Notes: a model not told the origin generated them from the letters alone. A DNA stretch of 64,000 bases from Erwinia sp039023475 (GCF_039023475.1 NZ_JBCHVB010000003.1:186001-250000), one strand, 5' to 3'; counted from the first letter of the stretch, positions 9,407-18,711 are shown. Translations and numbers: made by a program.

Positions 9407-9906
9407 TATGTTTGTGATCCCTTGAAGTCCTTAACGACAATGTCGTCAAATAATTGCGAAACGAAACGAGAATAATGAGCCTGACCAGGGTAAGACAATT
9501 CCTGAATTGTAAAAACGTGTCAGGGAACACAGTTTAAAGTGTAACTCACGGAAATATTTTACTACCCAGACCTGAACGAAAATGAGGTTACCCGATTACA
9601 AGCCGCATGGCGAGGGGTTTTACTGACTTTTTAATGCTTTTTTTGATGTAAAACAGTAACGCATTAAGCGGGCGGTTTTATCGGCAAGTGTGGAGAAAAC
9701 TTGAGGAAAAAAATGCGGGTTCCTGACACCGTTAGCGGCAGTTTTTGAAAAATAAGAGTAAACCGGCTGGACAATTGTGGCGGAAGAGGGGTCTGACCGG
9801 CCGGATACTTTCATTATCTTTATAAAGAGAATTTATCAGTGTGCTAATAATAACGTTCATCAACTTTATCAATATAAGCCCGGACAAGGCCCGGGCAACA
9901 CGATCT
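9407..9906. other. Long intergenic region between lpxT and mepS
   Basis: About 500 bases without a convincing gene. The AT-rich half nearest mepS (9407-9560) should contain its promoter and leader. A GCCCGG/CCGGGC hairpin at 9878-9896 sits next to the end of lpxT, with a moderately T-rich tail on the minus strand, and may be the weak lpxT terminator. Short open frames here have no recognisable family or ribosome site. Confidence 0.4.
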
Positions 9907-10617
9907 TTACTTAGCGGAGGGCTTATTCTTACCTGGCAAATAACGGTAGAGGGCGTTAACGAGATAATCACTGAGCGGCGTCATTAACCACCAGCTCATT
10001 CCCACCAGCACGACGGAAAGAGAACCTACAGCCACATCGGTAAACCAGTGCGCACCAATCATAATTCTTGGCGTGGCGAATATCAGCACAATCGCCACCG
10101 CAAGTAAAAAGGCCCGGCGGGTAAAATAGCGCAGCATAAAGCTGGCAAATATCATCAGCATCATGCCGTGATCGCCCGGAAAGCTGTTTGCGGAAGCATC
10201 TTTCGTTGGAATGCCGGTTAATTCGGCGACGCGGTTAACATGCGGAAAGAATTTGGTCGGGCTGGCATGTGAAACGGGAATAAAGCGGCAGAGCTGATTC
10301 AGGATCACGGCGCTAAGCAGCATCACGATGCCGATAGCCAGCATGCGACGGCGGCCCTCCGGCGTTTCACGAAGCCAGAAGGAGAGATAAAGCGCACCCA
10401 TCGCCAGCAGCGCGACCCCGTCAAAAGGGCGGAAGTTAGTTATCGCGATCAGCCAGAGCAGCGCTTTATTCGTTACCAGGCGGTCGTTGAACCAGTAAAA
10501 GATACTTTTATCGACCCCGAACCAGAAGCCGTGGTTTGCCGGCAAATACCAGGAAAAAAACAGCGCAAATCCCAGAGCGTTCAGCACGAGGATTTTCAGT
10601 AAACGGTTTGTTGTCAT
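9907..10617 (-). CDS. lpxT: Lipid A 1-diphosphate synthase LpxT, PAP2 family
   Basis: LpxT transfers a phosphate from undecaprenyl pyrophosphate to the 1-position of lipid A on the periplasmic face of the inner membrane. The 236-residue protein matches the E. coli enzyme (237) in length and in the opening LNALGFALFFSWYLP---HGFW. The PAP2 phosphatase motifs are visible: KDASANSFPGDHG and the later GAHWFTD with catalytic His and Asp. Six helices are predicted by eye. It keeps the spr-yeiU-yeiR neighbourhood. In E. coli PmrR inhibits it; no pmrR is seen here. Confidence 0.94.
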   Translation of the reverse strand: MTTNRLLKILVLNALGFALFFSWYLPANHGFWFGVDKSIFYWFNDRLVTNKALLWLIAITNFRPFDGVALLAMGALYLSFWLRETPEGRRRMLAIGIVMLLSAVILNQLCRFIPVSHASPTKFFPHVNRVAELTGIPTKDASANSFPGDHGMMLMIFASFMLRYFTRRAFLLAVAIVLIFATPRIMIGAHWFTDVAVGSLSVVLVGMSWWLMTPLSDYLVNALYRYLPGKNKPSAK

Positions 10618-10654
10618 CTTAATTCAGGGCCAGTAAGTTTGGTAACGGGGCAGA

Positions 10655-11635
10655 TTATGCTATAGACGTTAAACGAAGTTTCAACAATGCGCTTTGCAAC
10701 GCATTCCAGTCAGCTTCCGCCTCATGAATGATTTCAATACGGCTATCGGGCGGCACCGTCTGGCGCGTTTCAAGATGGAAATCCTCACCCTGACGGTTAA
10801 CGCTCACCAGACCTTCCTGAATACGCATTACGCCTTTAACCCGCGTCACCGGCGCCAGGCGAACCCACTCAAGCAGGCCGATGGTATCGAAAATGGTCTC
10901 CGCATCAAAAACCCAGCCGCAGGCGTAATAGCCCTGTCCCTGGTTCAGGGAGCGGCGCCAGCGCGCATTGGGCGTCAGAGACAGTGCCGCCAGCCCGGAT
11001 TCGACGCGCCCGTGATGATGGTGCGCATCGGGCAGCACACGAAGGTTACGGCGCGGATGGCTCAGCAACGTCGGGTCAATTTTGCCAAAACGGGCGGTGA
11101 CAACGGCGCGATCCGATCCCGCCTGCTTCTGCCATTCCTGCAAAGCCTCGTGGTCAGACGCTGACCAGCGATCTTCTTTATTGGCCACGATGATATCGGC
11201 AGCGGCCAGCTGATCGCGGAAGTTTTCATTTGCCATAACCCGCGTATCGCTGAGCTGACGGGGATCAAGCAGGCAAAGGGAGGCATCCAGCGTCAGCCAG
11301 GGTTGGTAAACTTCCGCCGACAGCATGTCGAGAATTTGTTTAGGATGGCCAAGGCCGGTCGGCTCAATCAGCAGACGATCGGGCTTAGCCTGTTTCAGCA
11401 GCATGTTCAGCCCTACCTGCATCGGCAGGCCGTTGACACAGCACATGCAGCCGCCGGGGATCTCTTTCAGTATGGCTCCACTTTCCGCCAGTAGCGCACC
11501 GTCAATACCGACCTCGCCAAATTCATTCACCAGAACGGCCCATTTTTCACCTTCCGGTTTCGCCGCGAGCAGGTGCAGCAGGGTCGTGGTTTTCCCACTG
11601 CCCAGAAAGCCGGTGATCAGGTTTACGCGGGTCAT
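10655..11635 (-). CDS. yeiR: COG0523 zinc-binding GTPase YeiR
   Basis: This 326-residue G3E-family GTPase has a P-loop GFLGSGKTT near residue 10, the metal-binding GGCMCC motif near residue 61, and an ANKED guanine-specificity motif near 152. A His-rich stretch (HHHH) near 205 lies before the C-terminal CobW-C domain. E. coli YeiR binds zinc and hydrolyses GTP, and the family is thought to act as metallochaperones in zinc stress. The ATG at 11635 gives the standard MTRVNLITGFLG start. It is transcribed away from the fimbrial-like pseudogene and lies just upstream of lpxT. Confidence 0.92.
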   Translation of the reverse strand: MTRVNLITGFLGSGKTTTLLHLLAAKPEGEKWAVLVNEFGEVGIDGALLAESGAILKEIPGGCMCCVNGLPMQVGLNMLLKQAKPDRLLIEPTGLGHPKQILDMLSAEVYQPWLTLDASLCLLDPRQLSDTRVMANENFRDQLAAADIIVANKEDRWSASDHEALQEWQKQAGSDRAVVTARFGKIDPTLLSHPRRNLRVLPDAHHHHGRVESGLAALSLTPNARWRRSLNQGQGYYACGWVFDAETIFDTIGLLEWVRLAPVTRVKGVMRIQEGLVSVNRQGEDFHLETRQTVPPDSRIEIIHEAEADWNALQSALLKLRLTSIA

Positions 11636-11694
11636 AATCCCTCCTTCATAAAAGTATTAACGTTGGATAACAGGGCTTCTTGTGTGGAAGTAAA

Positions 11695-12030
11695 ATGGAC
11701 AGTTCGCTGCTTAATCAGATGGTTCTGGGTGGTACTAAAATCCTTGTTGCTGGACTTTTAACCTCATGGATGAGTAGTGCAATAGCGGCGGATACAGCTA
11801 TTCAAAATGTTCCAGGCGCTATCCGGTTACAGGGCGCAGTGGCGGAAACGCCCTGGGAAGTAAACCGGTAGCGGAATCAGATTAGCGCTGCCTGTACCGT
11901 AGCGGGTAGACCGCCGCAGTCCCGCTGCCAGGGCCAGTCCCTGCCAGCGGAAATCGGCAGCACAGAGGCTCGCTGGCTGAACGCTGCGCACGGAGGCTAA
12001 GTGATAGTCAGTTATAGTGGGGTGTTATAA
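11695..12030 (+). pseudogene. Fimbrial-subunit-like secreted protein gene interrupted by TAG and TAA
   Basis: From the ATG at 11695 the frame encodes a signal peptide (about 34 residues, ending SSAIAA) followed by GAIRLQGAVAETPWEV, which looks like the first strand of a small pilin-fold protein. TAG stops it at 11869-11871. The same frame then continues with plausible sequence (SAACTVAG, SLPAEIGSTEARWLNAAH) to TAA at 11998-12000, and again with VIVSYSGVL, resembling a closing pilin strand, to TAA at 12028-12030. No frameshift is needed. The simplest reading is a decaying gene with two nonsense mutations; readthrough is an alternative. Family assignment is by pattern only. Confidence 0.55.
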
Positions 12031-12034
12031 CATA

Positions 12035-12068
12035 ACAAAAGCGGCAATACATCGATTGTCTGCCGCTT
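12035..12068 (-). terminator. Intrinsic terminator after efpL
   Basis: AAGCGGCA (12039-12046) and TGCCGCTT (12061-12068) form an 8-bp stem; on the minus strand TTGTT follows. It lies 8 bases after the efpL stop codon. Confidence 0.75.
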
Positions 12069-12076
12069 GTCTACGC

Positions 12077-12649
12077 TTAGTCGGCGCGGCTCATATAGCG
12101 ACGCTCGGCAATATGAATGCGGATTTTATCGCCGGAACTCAGGTATTCAGGCACCTGTACCACCAGACCGGTGCTCATGGTGGCCGGCTTGGTTCTGGCG
12201 CTGGCCGAAGCGCCTTTAATACCGGGCGTGGTCTCCGTTATCACCATATCCAGCGTTTGCGGCAGTTCCAGCGCCAGAACCTGCCCATCCATCGTCAGCA
12301 CCTGAATGCCGGGGATGCCACCTTCAGGAATAAACAGCAGCTCCTCTTCAATCTGTTCCTTTTTGAAGACGTAAGGCGTGTAGTCTTCATCGTCCATAAA
12401 GACGTACTCATCGCCGTCGATATAGGAAAAAGTGACCTGGCGGCGGCTCAGGGAGATGGCATCAATAATGTCATCGCCCTTAAAGCGTTCTTCCACCTTC
12501 ATTCCGGTGCGGATATCGGTAAAGCGCATTTTATACAGCGTGGAAGCGCCGCGTGCGCTCGGGCTTTGCACGTCAATATCTTTAACTAACAGCAACTTGC
12601 CGTTAAAGCTGACCGCCATACCTTTTTTTATTTCATTTGCTCTTGGCAT
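12077..12649 (-). CDS. efpL: Elongation factor P-like protein EfpL (YeiP)
   Basis: The 190-residue protein has the three-domain EF-P build: an N-terminal KOW-like domain (PRANEIKKGM), a central OB domain (EYVFMDDEDYTPY) and a C-terminal OB domain ending with the EF-P signature-like IRIHIAERRY. E. coli YeiP is the same length and nearly identical in these blocks. It binds stalled ribosomes and relieves pauses at proline-containing and other difficult motifs, complementing EF-P. It has an ATG start and a solitary transcript; the upstream gap of about 180 bases separates it from divergent yeiW. Confidence 0.95.
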   Translation of the reverse strand: MPRANEIKKGMAVSFNGKLLLVKDIDVQSPSARGASTLYKMRFTDIRTGMKVEERFKGDDIIDAISLSRRQVTFSYIDGDEYVFMDDEDYTPYVFKKEQIEEELLFIPEGGIPGIQVLTMDGQVLALELPQTLDMVITETTPGIKGASASARTKPATMSTGLVVQVPEYLSSGDKIRIHIAERRYMSRAD

Positions 12650-12832
12650 TGGATTCTCTCGACAGAAGGGCCGGTGAAATTTCTCGCGACAACTTACTCT
12701 TGCCGGACGTTTCAGGCAAGTGGTGACCTGCCGCAGGGCGGGTAAAAAAAGCCGGTGGCAGGCGATAAAGAAAGGATAGTATTCCCGCAGGCCGCCTGCT
12801 ATTGTCGCGCTTTCAACCTGAGGGTAAAAGTG

Positions 12833-13087
12833 ATGGAGTGCCGTACTGCCTGTGGGGCCTGCTGTACTGCGCCTTCAATATCGTCGCCCATACCCGGTAT
12901 GCCTGACGGCAAACCTGCCAATACGCGCTGCGTTCAGCTTGATGACGATATGCGCTGCAGGATATTCTTCTCGCCGCAGCGGCCTGCCGTCTGCGCGGGG
13001 CTGAAACCCTCACTGGAGATGTGCCGCACCAGCCGCGATGAGGCGACGATCTGGCTGCTGGAACTGGAGCGGCAAACCGCGCCGTAA
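12833..13087 (+). CDS. yeiW: YkgJ-type Cys-cluster protein YeiW
   Basis: The 84-residue protein begins MECRTACGACCTAPS, the CxxCxxCC-type start of the UPF0153/YkgJ family, which is thought to bind zinc or an iron-sulfur cluster through conserved cysteines. Further cysteines are in TRCVQL, MRCRIF, AVCAGL and EMCRTS, as in E. coli YeiW (84 residues). The ATG at 12833 is chosen because it gives the family start; the frame is open upstream without homology. It converges on setB with 18 bases between stops. The function is unknown. Confidence 0.9.
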   Translation: MECRTACGACCTAPSISSPIPGMPDGKPANTRCVQLDDDMRCRIFFSPQRPAVCAGLKPSLEMCRTSRDEATIWLLELERQTAP

Positions 13088-13105
13088 TAGCTACAGGCTA
13101 ATCCA

Positions 13106-14353
13106 CTAGCTGTCCGCCCCGGATGACGTCGGAGTGATATTATCGGTGGCAGAAACAGCCGCAGCGTCGTTCTCCTCCATAACCTCCTTCAGGCTCCAGA
13201 CACAGCCCGTTGCCACCGTCATCATCGCCACGGCACACCAGAAGACCGTCGCGTAACCCCACATTTCCGCCACCGTCCCCGCCAGCGAGCCGCCAATTAT
13301 CCAGCCCATGCGGGTGGTATTAGCAAACAGCGTGGTCGCTGCACCCGCCTGGCCTGGCATCAGATCCTGAAAATAGATCATGCCAATGCCCGCCAGAATC
13401 CCGATGAAAATAGCGTTGAGTAGCTGAATAAGCAGCAGCGGGAGCGCCGAGGTAAAGCAGAGCGTGGCGCTATAAAACAGCAGGCCCGCCAGCGCCGCCA
13501 GCCGCATCATATTCCGTTTGCCAAACCGCCTTGCGTAATAACCCGCCAGCAGCATCACCGGGATCTCCAGTCCGGCCGCCAGGCCCATCAGCACGCCCGC
13601 CAGCCTCTCCGGCAGATGCAGCGTACTGACCACGTAAAGCGGCATGGCAATCAGATAGAGTCCGTTGCAGGCCCACATCATCGTGCAGCCGGTGAAAAGC
13701 TTCAGCGTATCGCGGCGGTTCCGGCGCGGCGTCTGGAGTTTTTCGCCCGTCACAATGCGGGTTTTCCGCATTGCAGGAAGATATCTGTAGACAATGACCG
13801 CGCTGACGATAAAGGCCAGCGCGGCGCAGAGATACATAGTGCGAAAACCGTAGCCAAGCGCCAGCGCGAAGGCCAGCGGCGGGCCCAGTACCCAGGCCAG
13901 CGACACCTGAGTGCGCATGACGGAGGTGAACATCACGCTGCTGCGCCCGCTGAGATCCCGCCATTCGCGGGCGAGGGCAAAAAGCTGCGGCGTCGCCGTG
14001 GAGCCGAACGTTGACAGCACCACGCCCGGCAGCAGCAGGATCAGATAGTTGCGGTTCCAGGCGTAAAGCAGCGAGGCGAGCGCCCCCACCAGGCAGCAGA
14101 CCAGGATCAGCGCTTTTCGGTCGCCCCGGCTGTCGGAGTATCGTGCAAGGAGCTGACTGACCAGGATACCTATCAGCGCGCTACCGGTAAAAAACAGCCC
14201 CACCATAAAAGGACGTACTTTTACTTCGGTGGTCAGAAACAGGCTCAGCGCAGGCGTTTGCAGCGCAGCGGTCAGTCCGGTCACAAACGTCACCACCAGG
14301 AACGCCAGCGACTGGCGGTCAGGAAGAGAACGGAAAAGGGCGGGCGTGTTCAT
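13106..14353 (-). CDS. setB: Sugar efflux transporter SetB
   Basis: This 415-residue MFS protein belongs to the SET family, which exports lactose, glucose and related sugars by proton antiport. It has about 12 helices, the family start FLVVTFVTGLTAALQTPALSLF, and the MFS motif-A loop SDSRGDRK between helices 2 and 3. The C-terminal extension (about 25 polar residues) is longer than in E. coli SetB (393). It lies divergent from the fructose operon, and the shared 368-base intergenic region contains the Cra sites. Confidence 0.9.
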   Translation of the reverse strand: MNTPALFRSLPDRQSLAFLVVTFVTGLTAALQTPALSLFLTTEVKVRPFMVGLFFTGSALIGILVSQLLARYSDSRGDRKALILVCCLVGALASLLYAWNRNYLILLLPGVVLSTFGSTATPQLFALAREWRDLSGRSSVMFTSVMRTQVSLAWVLGPPLAFALALGYGFRTMYLCAALAFIVSAVIVYRYLPAMRKTRIVTGEKLQTPRRNRRDTLKLFTGCTMMWACNGLYLIAMPLYVVSTLHLPERLAGVLMGLAAGLEIPVMLLAGYYARRFGKRNMMRLAALAGLLFYSATLCFTSALPLLLIQLLNAIFIGILAGIGMIYFQDLMPGQAGAATTLFANTTRMGWIIGGSLAGTVAEMWGYATVFWCAVAMMTVATGCVWSLKEVMEENDAAAVSATDNITPTSSGADS

Positions 14354-14621
14354 AGTCAGGGAGGCCGGGTCAGTGAAAACGGGCAGATTCTACGCCTCAC
14401 TTCTGGGTTTAAGAAGCAATTTTGCGCGCCCGGAAGCGGAGGCCGGCGGCAGCTAATAGTTTGCTGAAAGCGCGGACGGGTTAGCGCCTCTGGTCAGCAG
14501 GCCTTCAGCAACGGTCCCGCTTTTTTCCAGCAAGTGACGGTAAAGTGTGCGTGACGTCAAAAATCTGCTACATGCCATCCGGTAAAACTTGCATAGATAT
14601 TGTCTGACAGACGACACTGAT

Positions 14622-14633
14622 TGAAACGTTTCA
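14622..14633. promoter_or_regulatory. Cra (FruR) operator 1 upstream of fruB
   Basis: TGAAACGTTTCA is a perfect 12-bp palindrome matching the Cra consensus TGAAACGTTTCA, about 90 bases before fruB. Cra represses the fru operon until fructose 1-phosphate binds it. Confidence 0.9.
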
Positions 14634-14688
14634 GCGTTATCTCAGAGGCTTGTAAGGCCAGCGGTAACGCTTTTTTTCTCAAATTAGC

Positions 14689-14700
14689 TGAAACGATTCA
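14689..14700. promoter_or_regulatory. Cra (FruR) operator 2 upstream of fruB
   Basis: TGAAACGATTCA differs from the Cra palindrome at one base and lies 67 bases after operator 1, 21 bases before fruB, so it overlaps the transcribed leader. Two operators are also found at fruB in E. coli. Confidence 0.85.
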
Positions 14701-14721
14701 AATTCAGCAGCGAGGAGAACT

Positions 14722-15855
14722 ATGTTCCAGCTAGATTTGTCCGCTATTCATCCCGGCGCCGTCGCCGGGGATAAAGAGGAAGCCATCCGTCAGGTCGCCG
14801 CCGCGCTGACCAGCGCGGGCAACGTGGGCGAAGGCTATGTTAACGGTATGCTTGCCCGTGAGCAGCAAACGTCCACCTATCTTGGCAACGGCATTGCTAT
14901 TCCTCACGGTACCACGGATACCCGCGATCTGGTCTTGCAGACCGGGGTACAGGTTTATCAGTATCCGCAGGGCATTGCATGGGGTGAGGATCAGACGGCT
15001 TACGTCGTGATCGGCATTGCGGCAAAGTCGGATGAACACCTTGCGCTACTGCGCCAGCTGACGCACGTCCTGAGCGATGACAGCGTGGCGGAAGAACTGA
15101 AAACGACCGATTCCGCCGAAACGCTGCGCAGCCTGCTGATGGGTGAAAAACAGGGTGCAGAATTTAAATTCGATGTCTCGCTGATCGCTACTGACGTGGC
15201 GGCCAGCGATCTGATGACGCTGCAGGCGCTGAACGCCGGACGCCTTCAGCAGGCAGGTGCGGTAAATGCCGCTTTTGTCAGCAGCGTCATCTCCGCCCGT
15301 CCGCTTAATCTGGGTCAGGGCATCTGGCTGAGCGACAGCACCGAGGGCAACCTCAGCAGCGCGGTGGCGGTCAGCCGCAGCGCCGCGCCGTTCAAGGTGG
15401 AAGGCGAACAGGCCGCGATGCTGATTACCGTAGCGGTTACGGATGAGCAGCCGTTGCAGGTACTGAATTACCTGAGCGATCTTCTGAACAATCAAAAAGC
15501 GGCTCGCCTGCTGACTGCCGATGCGGCGGGTATCCTTGCGCTGCTGACCAGCGAGGTTTCAGAACAGGCTGAAGTGCTGACTGAAGAGTTCACCATCCGT
15601 AATGAACATGGCCTGCACGCCCGTCCGGGCACCGCGCTGGTCAGCGTCATCAAGCAGTTTAACTGCGACGTCACCGTAATCAATCTTGATGGCAGCGGTA
15701 AGCCAGCGAATGGCCGCAGCCTGATGAAAGTGGTGGCGCTGGGCGTCAAAAAAGGTCACCGCCTGCGCTTCAGCGCCAGTGGCGAAGACGCCCGCGCCGC
15801 GCTGGATGCCATCGGTGAGGCTATCGCCTCCGGTCTGGGTGAGGGGGCAGCATGA
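14722..15855 (+). CDS. fruB: Fructose PTS multiphosphoryl transfer protein FruB (EIIA-FPr)
   Basis: FruB passes phosphate from enzyme I to FruA during fructose uptake. The 377-residue protein has an N-terminal EIIA-Fru domain with phospho-His62 (AIPHGTTD), a middle domain, and a C-terminal HPr-like FPr domain with phospho-His299 (NEHGLHARPGTAL); both positions agree with E. coli. A ribosome site GAGGAG precedes the ATG by six bases. The TGA overlaps the fruK start as ATGA, indicating coupled translation. Expression is expected to be Cra-repressed through the two operators upstream. Confidence 0.97.
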   Translation: MFQLDLSAIHPGAVAGDKEEAIRQVAAALTSAGNVGEGYVNGMLAREQQTSTYLGNGIAIPHGTTDTRDLVLQTGVQVYQYPQGIAWGEDQTAYVVIGIAAKSDEHLALLRQLTHVLSDDSVAEELKTTDSAETLRSLLMGEKQGAEFKFDVSLIATDVAASDLMTLQALNAGRLQQAGAVNAAFVSSVISARPLNLGQGIWLSDSTEGNLSSAVAVSRSAAPFKVEGEQAAMLITVAVTDEQPLQVLNYLSDLLNNQKAARLLTADAAGILALLTSEVSEQAEVLTEEFTIRNEHGLHARPGTALVSVIKQFNCDVTVINLDGSGKPANGRSLMKVVALGVKKGHRLRFSASGEDARAALDAIGEAIASGLGEGAA

Positions 15856-16790
15856 GCAGACGCGTAGCCACTATAACCCTCAATCCTGCCTACGATCTGG
15901 TGGGTTATACGCCTGAGATCGAGCGGGGCGAAGTCAACCTGGTCAAAACCACCGGGCTGCACGCCGCGGGTAAAGGCATTAACGTTGCCAAAGTGCTGAA
16001 AGACTTAGGCATCGACGTCACGGTAGGCGGTTTTCTGGGCAAAGAGAACCAGGATGGTTTTCAACTCCTCTTCAGCGACCTGGGCATAGCGAATCGCTTT
16101 CAGGTGGTGGAAGGCCGTACCCGCATTAACGTTAAGCTGACCGAAAAAGATGGGGACGTGACCGACCTTAACTTTTCCGGTTTTGAGGTGACGGGGCAGG
16201 ACTGGGAGCGTTTCACCACGGACTCGCTGACCTGGCTCGGCCAGTTCGACATGGTTTGCGTCAGCGGCAGCCTGCCGGCCGGGGTGGATCCGGATGCGTT
16301 TACCGAATGGATGAGCGCGCTGCGGAGCCACTGTCCGTGCATTATCTTTGACAGCAGCCGTGAAGCGCTGGTCGCCGGCCTGAAGGCGGCTCCCTGGCTG
16401 GTCAAGCCTAACCGGCGCGAGCTGGAAATCTGGGCAGGCCGCAAGCTTCCAACTTTACAGGATGTGATTGAAGCCGCCCACGCCCTGCGTGAGCAGGGGA
16501 TTGCACATGTCGTCATTTCACTCGGCGCGGAAGGCGCGCTGTGGGTAAATGCATCAGGCGAATGGATTGCCAAACCGCCAGCGTGTGAAGTAGTGAGCAC
16601 GGTAGGGGCCGGGGATTCTATGGTCGGCGGGCTGATTTACGGCCTGCTGATGCGTGAATCCAGCGAGCACACCCTGCGGCTTGCCACGGCTGTTGCGGCA
16701 CTCGCCGTCAGCCAGAGCAACGTTGGCGTTACCGATCGAACCCAGTTGGCCGCAATGATGGCGCGCGTCGACCTGGCACCTTTTAACTGA
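15852..16790 (+). CDS. fruK: 1-phosphofructokinase FruK
   Basis: FruK phosphorylates fructose 1-phosphate to fructose 1,6-bisphosphate with ATP. The 312-residue protein is a PfkB-family kinase: the first signature is seen around HAAGKGINVAKVLKDLG (about residue 37), and the second, with catalytic Asp, in VSTVGAGDSMVGG (about 246-258). The start ATG overlaps fruB by four bases and fruA follows 16 bases later behind an AGGAGAGG ribosome site. The length matches E. coli FruK (312). Confidence 0.97.
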   Translation: MSRRVATITLNPAYDLVGYTPEIERGEVNLVKTTGLHAAGKGINVAKVLKDLGIDVTVGGFLGKENQDGFQLLFSDLGIANRFQVVEGRTRINVKLTEKDGDVTDLNFSGFEVTGQDWERFTTDSLTWLGQFDMVCVSGSLPAGVDPDAFTEWMSALRSHCPCIIFDSSREALVAGLKAAPWLVKPNRRELEIWAGRKLPTLQDVIEAAHALREQGIAHVVISLGAEGALWVNASGEWIAKPPACEVVSTVGAGDSMVGGLIYGLLMRESSEHTLRLATAVAALAVSQSNVGVTDRTQLAAMMARVDLAPFN

Positions 16791-16806
16791 CAGCAGGAGA
16801 GGCATA

Positions 16807-18504
16807 ATGAAAACGCTGCTGATAATGGATCCTTCGCTGGGGCTGGCAACGGGCTATCTGGCAAAACATACCCTGACCACTGCGGCAGGGAAACTTGGAC
16901 TGACCCTGACCGACAACCTGGCCGATGCGGATCGGGTTATTGTGGCAGGCAAAACGGTGCCTGTCGGCGCCGGGCTGGACGGTAAGTCCGTCTATCTGGC
17001 CGATACTGAACAGCTCCTGCGTCAGCCGGAAACCGTACTCCAGGCTGCCCAGAGCGAGGCAAAAGCCTGGCATGAGCCAGCGGAAGCGGCGCAAAGCACC
17101 CCCACAGCCGCAACGACTGAGCAAAGACCTAAACGCATTGTGGCGGTGACGGCCTGTCCAACCGGCGTGGCGCATACCTTTATGGCGGCAGAAGCCATCG
17201 ATACCGAAGCCAAAAAGCGCGGCTGGTGGGTCAAGGTGGAAACCCGTGGCTCCGTCGGTGCCGGTAACGCGATTACGCCGGAAGAAGTTGCCGAAGCCGA
17301 TCTGGTGATCGTGGCGGCGGATATTGAAGTTGATCTGGCGAAGTTTGCCGGTAAGCCGATGTACCGTACCTCAACCGGCCTGGCGCTGAAGAAAACGGCG
17401 CAGGAGCTGGATAAAGCGGTTGCTGAGGCCAGACCTTACAAGCCTGAAGGCGGCCAGCCGGCAGGTGAGGAAGGGAAGAAAGAGCGGGCGGGCGCCTACC
17501 GGCATCTGCTGACCGGCGTTTCCTATATGCTGCCGATGGTGGTGGCGGGCGGTCTGAGCATTGCGCTCTCTTTCGCCTTTGGTATTACCGCCTTTAAAGA
17601 GGAAGGCACGCTGGCCGCTGCGCTGATGCAGATTGGCGGCGGCAGCGCCTTTGCGCTGATGGTGCCGGTGCTGGCGGGCTTTATCGCCTTCTCCATCGCC
17701 GATCGTCCGGGCCTGACGCCGGGTCTTATCGGCGGCATGATCGCCACCAGTATCAACGCCGGCTTCCTCGGCGGGATTATTGCCGGTTTCATTGCCGGTT
17801 ACGCGGCTAAGTTTCTCAGCTCTAAGGTGAAGCTGCCGCAAAGTATGGAAGCGCTCAAGCCTATTCTGATTATTCCGCTGGTGGCCAGCCTGATTACCGG
17901 CCTGCTGATGATCTACGTAGTCGGTACGCCGGTGGCTAAAATCATGGAGGGGCTGACCCACTGGCTGGCTAACATGGGTACAGCGAATGCGGTTCTGCTT
18001 GGCGCGATCCTGGGCGGGATGATGTGTACCGACATGGGCGGCCCGGTCAACAAAGTGGCCTATGCCTTTGGCGTGGGGCTGCTGAGTTCGCAAACCTATG
18101 CGCCGATGGCGGCCATTATGGCGGCAGGGATGGTGCCTCCGCTGGCGATGGGTCTGGCGACACTGGTGGCACGCAGGAAATTCAATAAAGGACAGCAGGA
18201 GGGCGGCAAAGCGGCGCTGGTGCTGGGCCTCTGCTTTATCTCCGAGGGTGCAATCCCGTTCGCCGCCCGCGATCCGATGCGCGTACTGCCTTGCTGTATC
18301 GTTGGCGGCGCGCTGACTGGGGCTGTCTCAATGTGGGTTGGCGCGAAACTGATGGCGCCGCACGGTGGCCTGTTCGTGCTGCTGATCCCAGGCGCAATCA
18401 CGCCGGTGATTGGGTATCTGGTGGCCATTATCGCCGGAACGGCGGTGGCAGGGCTCTCTTATGCGCTGCTGAAACGGCCGGAAGCGGAACTGGCGAAAGC
18501 CTGA
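16807..18504 (+). CDS. fruA: Fructose PTS permease FruA (EIIB'BC)
   Basis: This inner-membrane transporter phosphorylates fructose at C1 during uptake. The 565-residue protein has a degenerate EIIB' domain (about 1-100) lacking the active Cys, a functional EIIB domain with phospho-Cys117 in TACPTGVAHTFMAAE, and an EIIC domain of eight to ten helices starting near residue 230. The EIIC substrate-site region GGPVNKVAYAF is present. It closes the fruBKA operon and is followed by a strong terminator. Confidence 0.97.
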   Translation: MKTLLIMDPSLGLATGYLAKHTLTTAAGKLGLTLTDNLADADRVIVAGKTVPVGAGLDGKSVYLADTEQLLRQPETVLQAAQSEAKAWHEPAEAAQSTPTAATTEQRPKRIVAVTACPTGVAHTFMAAEAIDTEAKKRGWWVKVETRGSVGAGNAITPEEVAEADLVIVAADIEVDLAKFAGKPMYRTSTGLALKKTAQELDKAVAEARPYKPEGGQPAGEEGKKERAGAYRHLLTGVSYMLPMVVAGGLSIALSFAFGITAFKEEGTLAAALMQIGGGSAFALMVPVLAGFIAFSIADRPGLTPGLIGGMIATSINAGFLGGIIAGFIAGYAAKFLSSKVKLPQSMEALKPILIIPLVASLITGLLMIYVVGTPVAKIMEGLTHWLANMGTANAVLLGAILGGMMCTDMGGPVNKVAYAFGVGLLSSQTYAPMAAIMAAGMVPPLAMGLATLVARRKFNKGQQEGGKAALVLGLCFISEGAIPFAARDPMRVLPCCIVGGALTGAVSMWVGAKLMAPHGGLFVLLIPGAITPVIGYLVAIIAGTAVAGLSYALLKRPEAELAKA

Positions 18505-18542
18505 AGAAGCTGAACAGACGTTAAGACTGGCCGAAAACCTCA

Positions 18543-18570
18543 TCCCCCGCTTATCACGGGGGATTTTTTT
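18543..18570 (+). terminator. Intrinsic terminator of fruBKA
   Basis: TCCCCCG (18543-18549), loop CTTATCA, CGGGGGA (18557-18563) and seven T. It lies 39 bases after fruA. The remaining 18571-18711 before the end of nfo shows nothing further. Confidence 0.93.
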
Positions 18571-18711
18571 ATCCAGAAGGCCGGAGCGTTGCCGCCCGAC
18601 GCCAGACAGCGCGGAAAGGGAACCGGTCCCGGAAAGCCAGCGTAATAGTCAGCGACGGCAGGCGCGTTTTTTATCTGGCACACCTGCTGCGGAATGTCTT
18701 TCAGACAGCCA

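Larger units (their letters stand above)
14354..14721. promoter_or_regulatory. setB-fruB control region
   Basis: The 368-base gap between divergent setB and fruB carries two Cra operators near fruB (entered separately). A CRP-like half pattern (AGTGTGCGTGACGTCA, about 14544-14559) is too weak to call. The setB promoter should lie around 14360-14480; I see no certain -10/-35 pair. Confidence 0.5.

Noticed and set aside
9620..9814. 64-codon minus-strand frame in the mepS-lpxT gap
   Set aside because: No homology, no ribosome site; probably chance in leader DNA.
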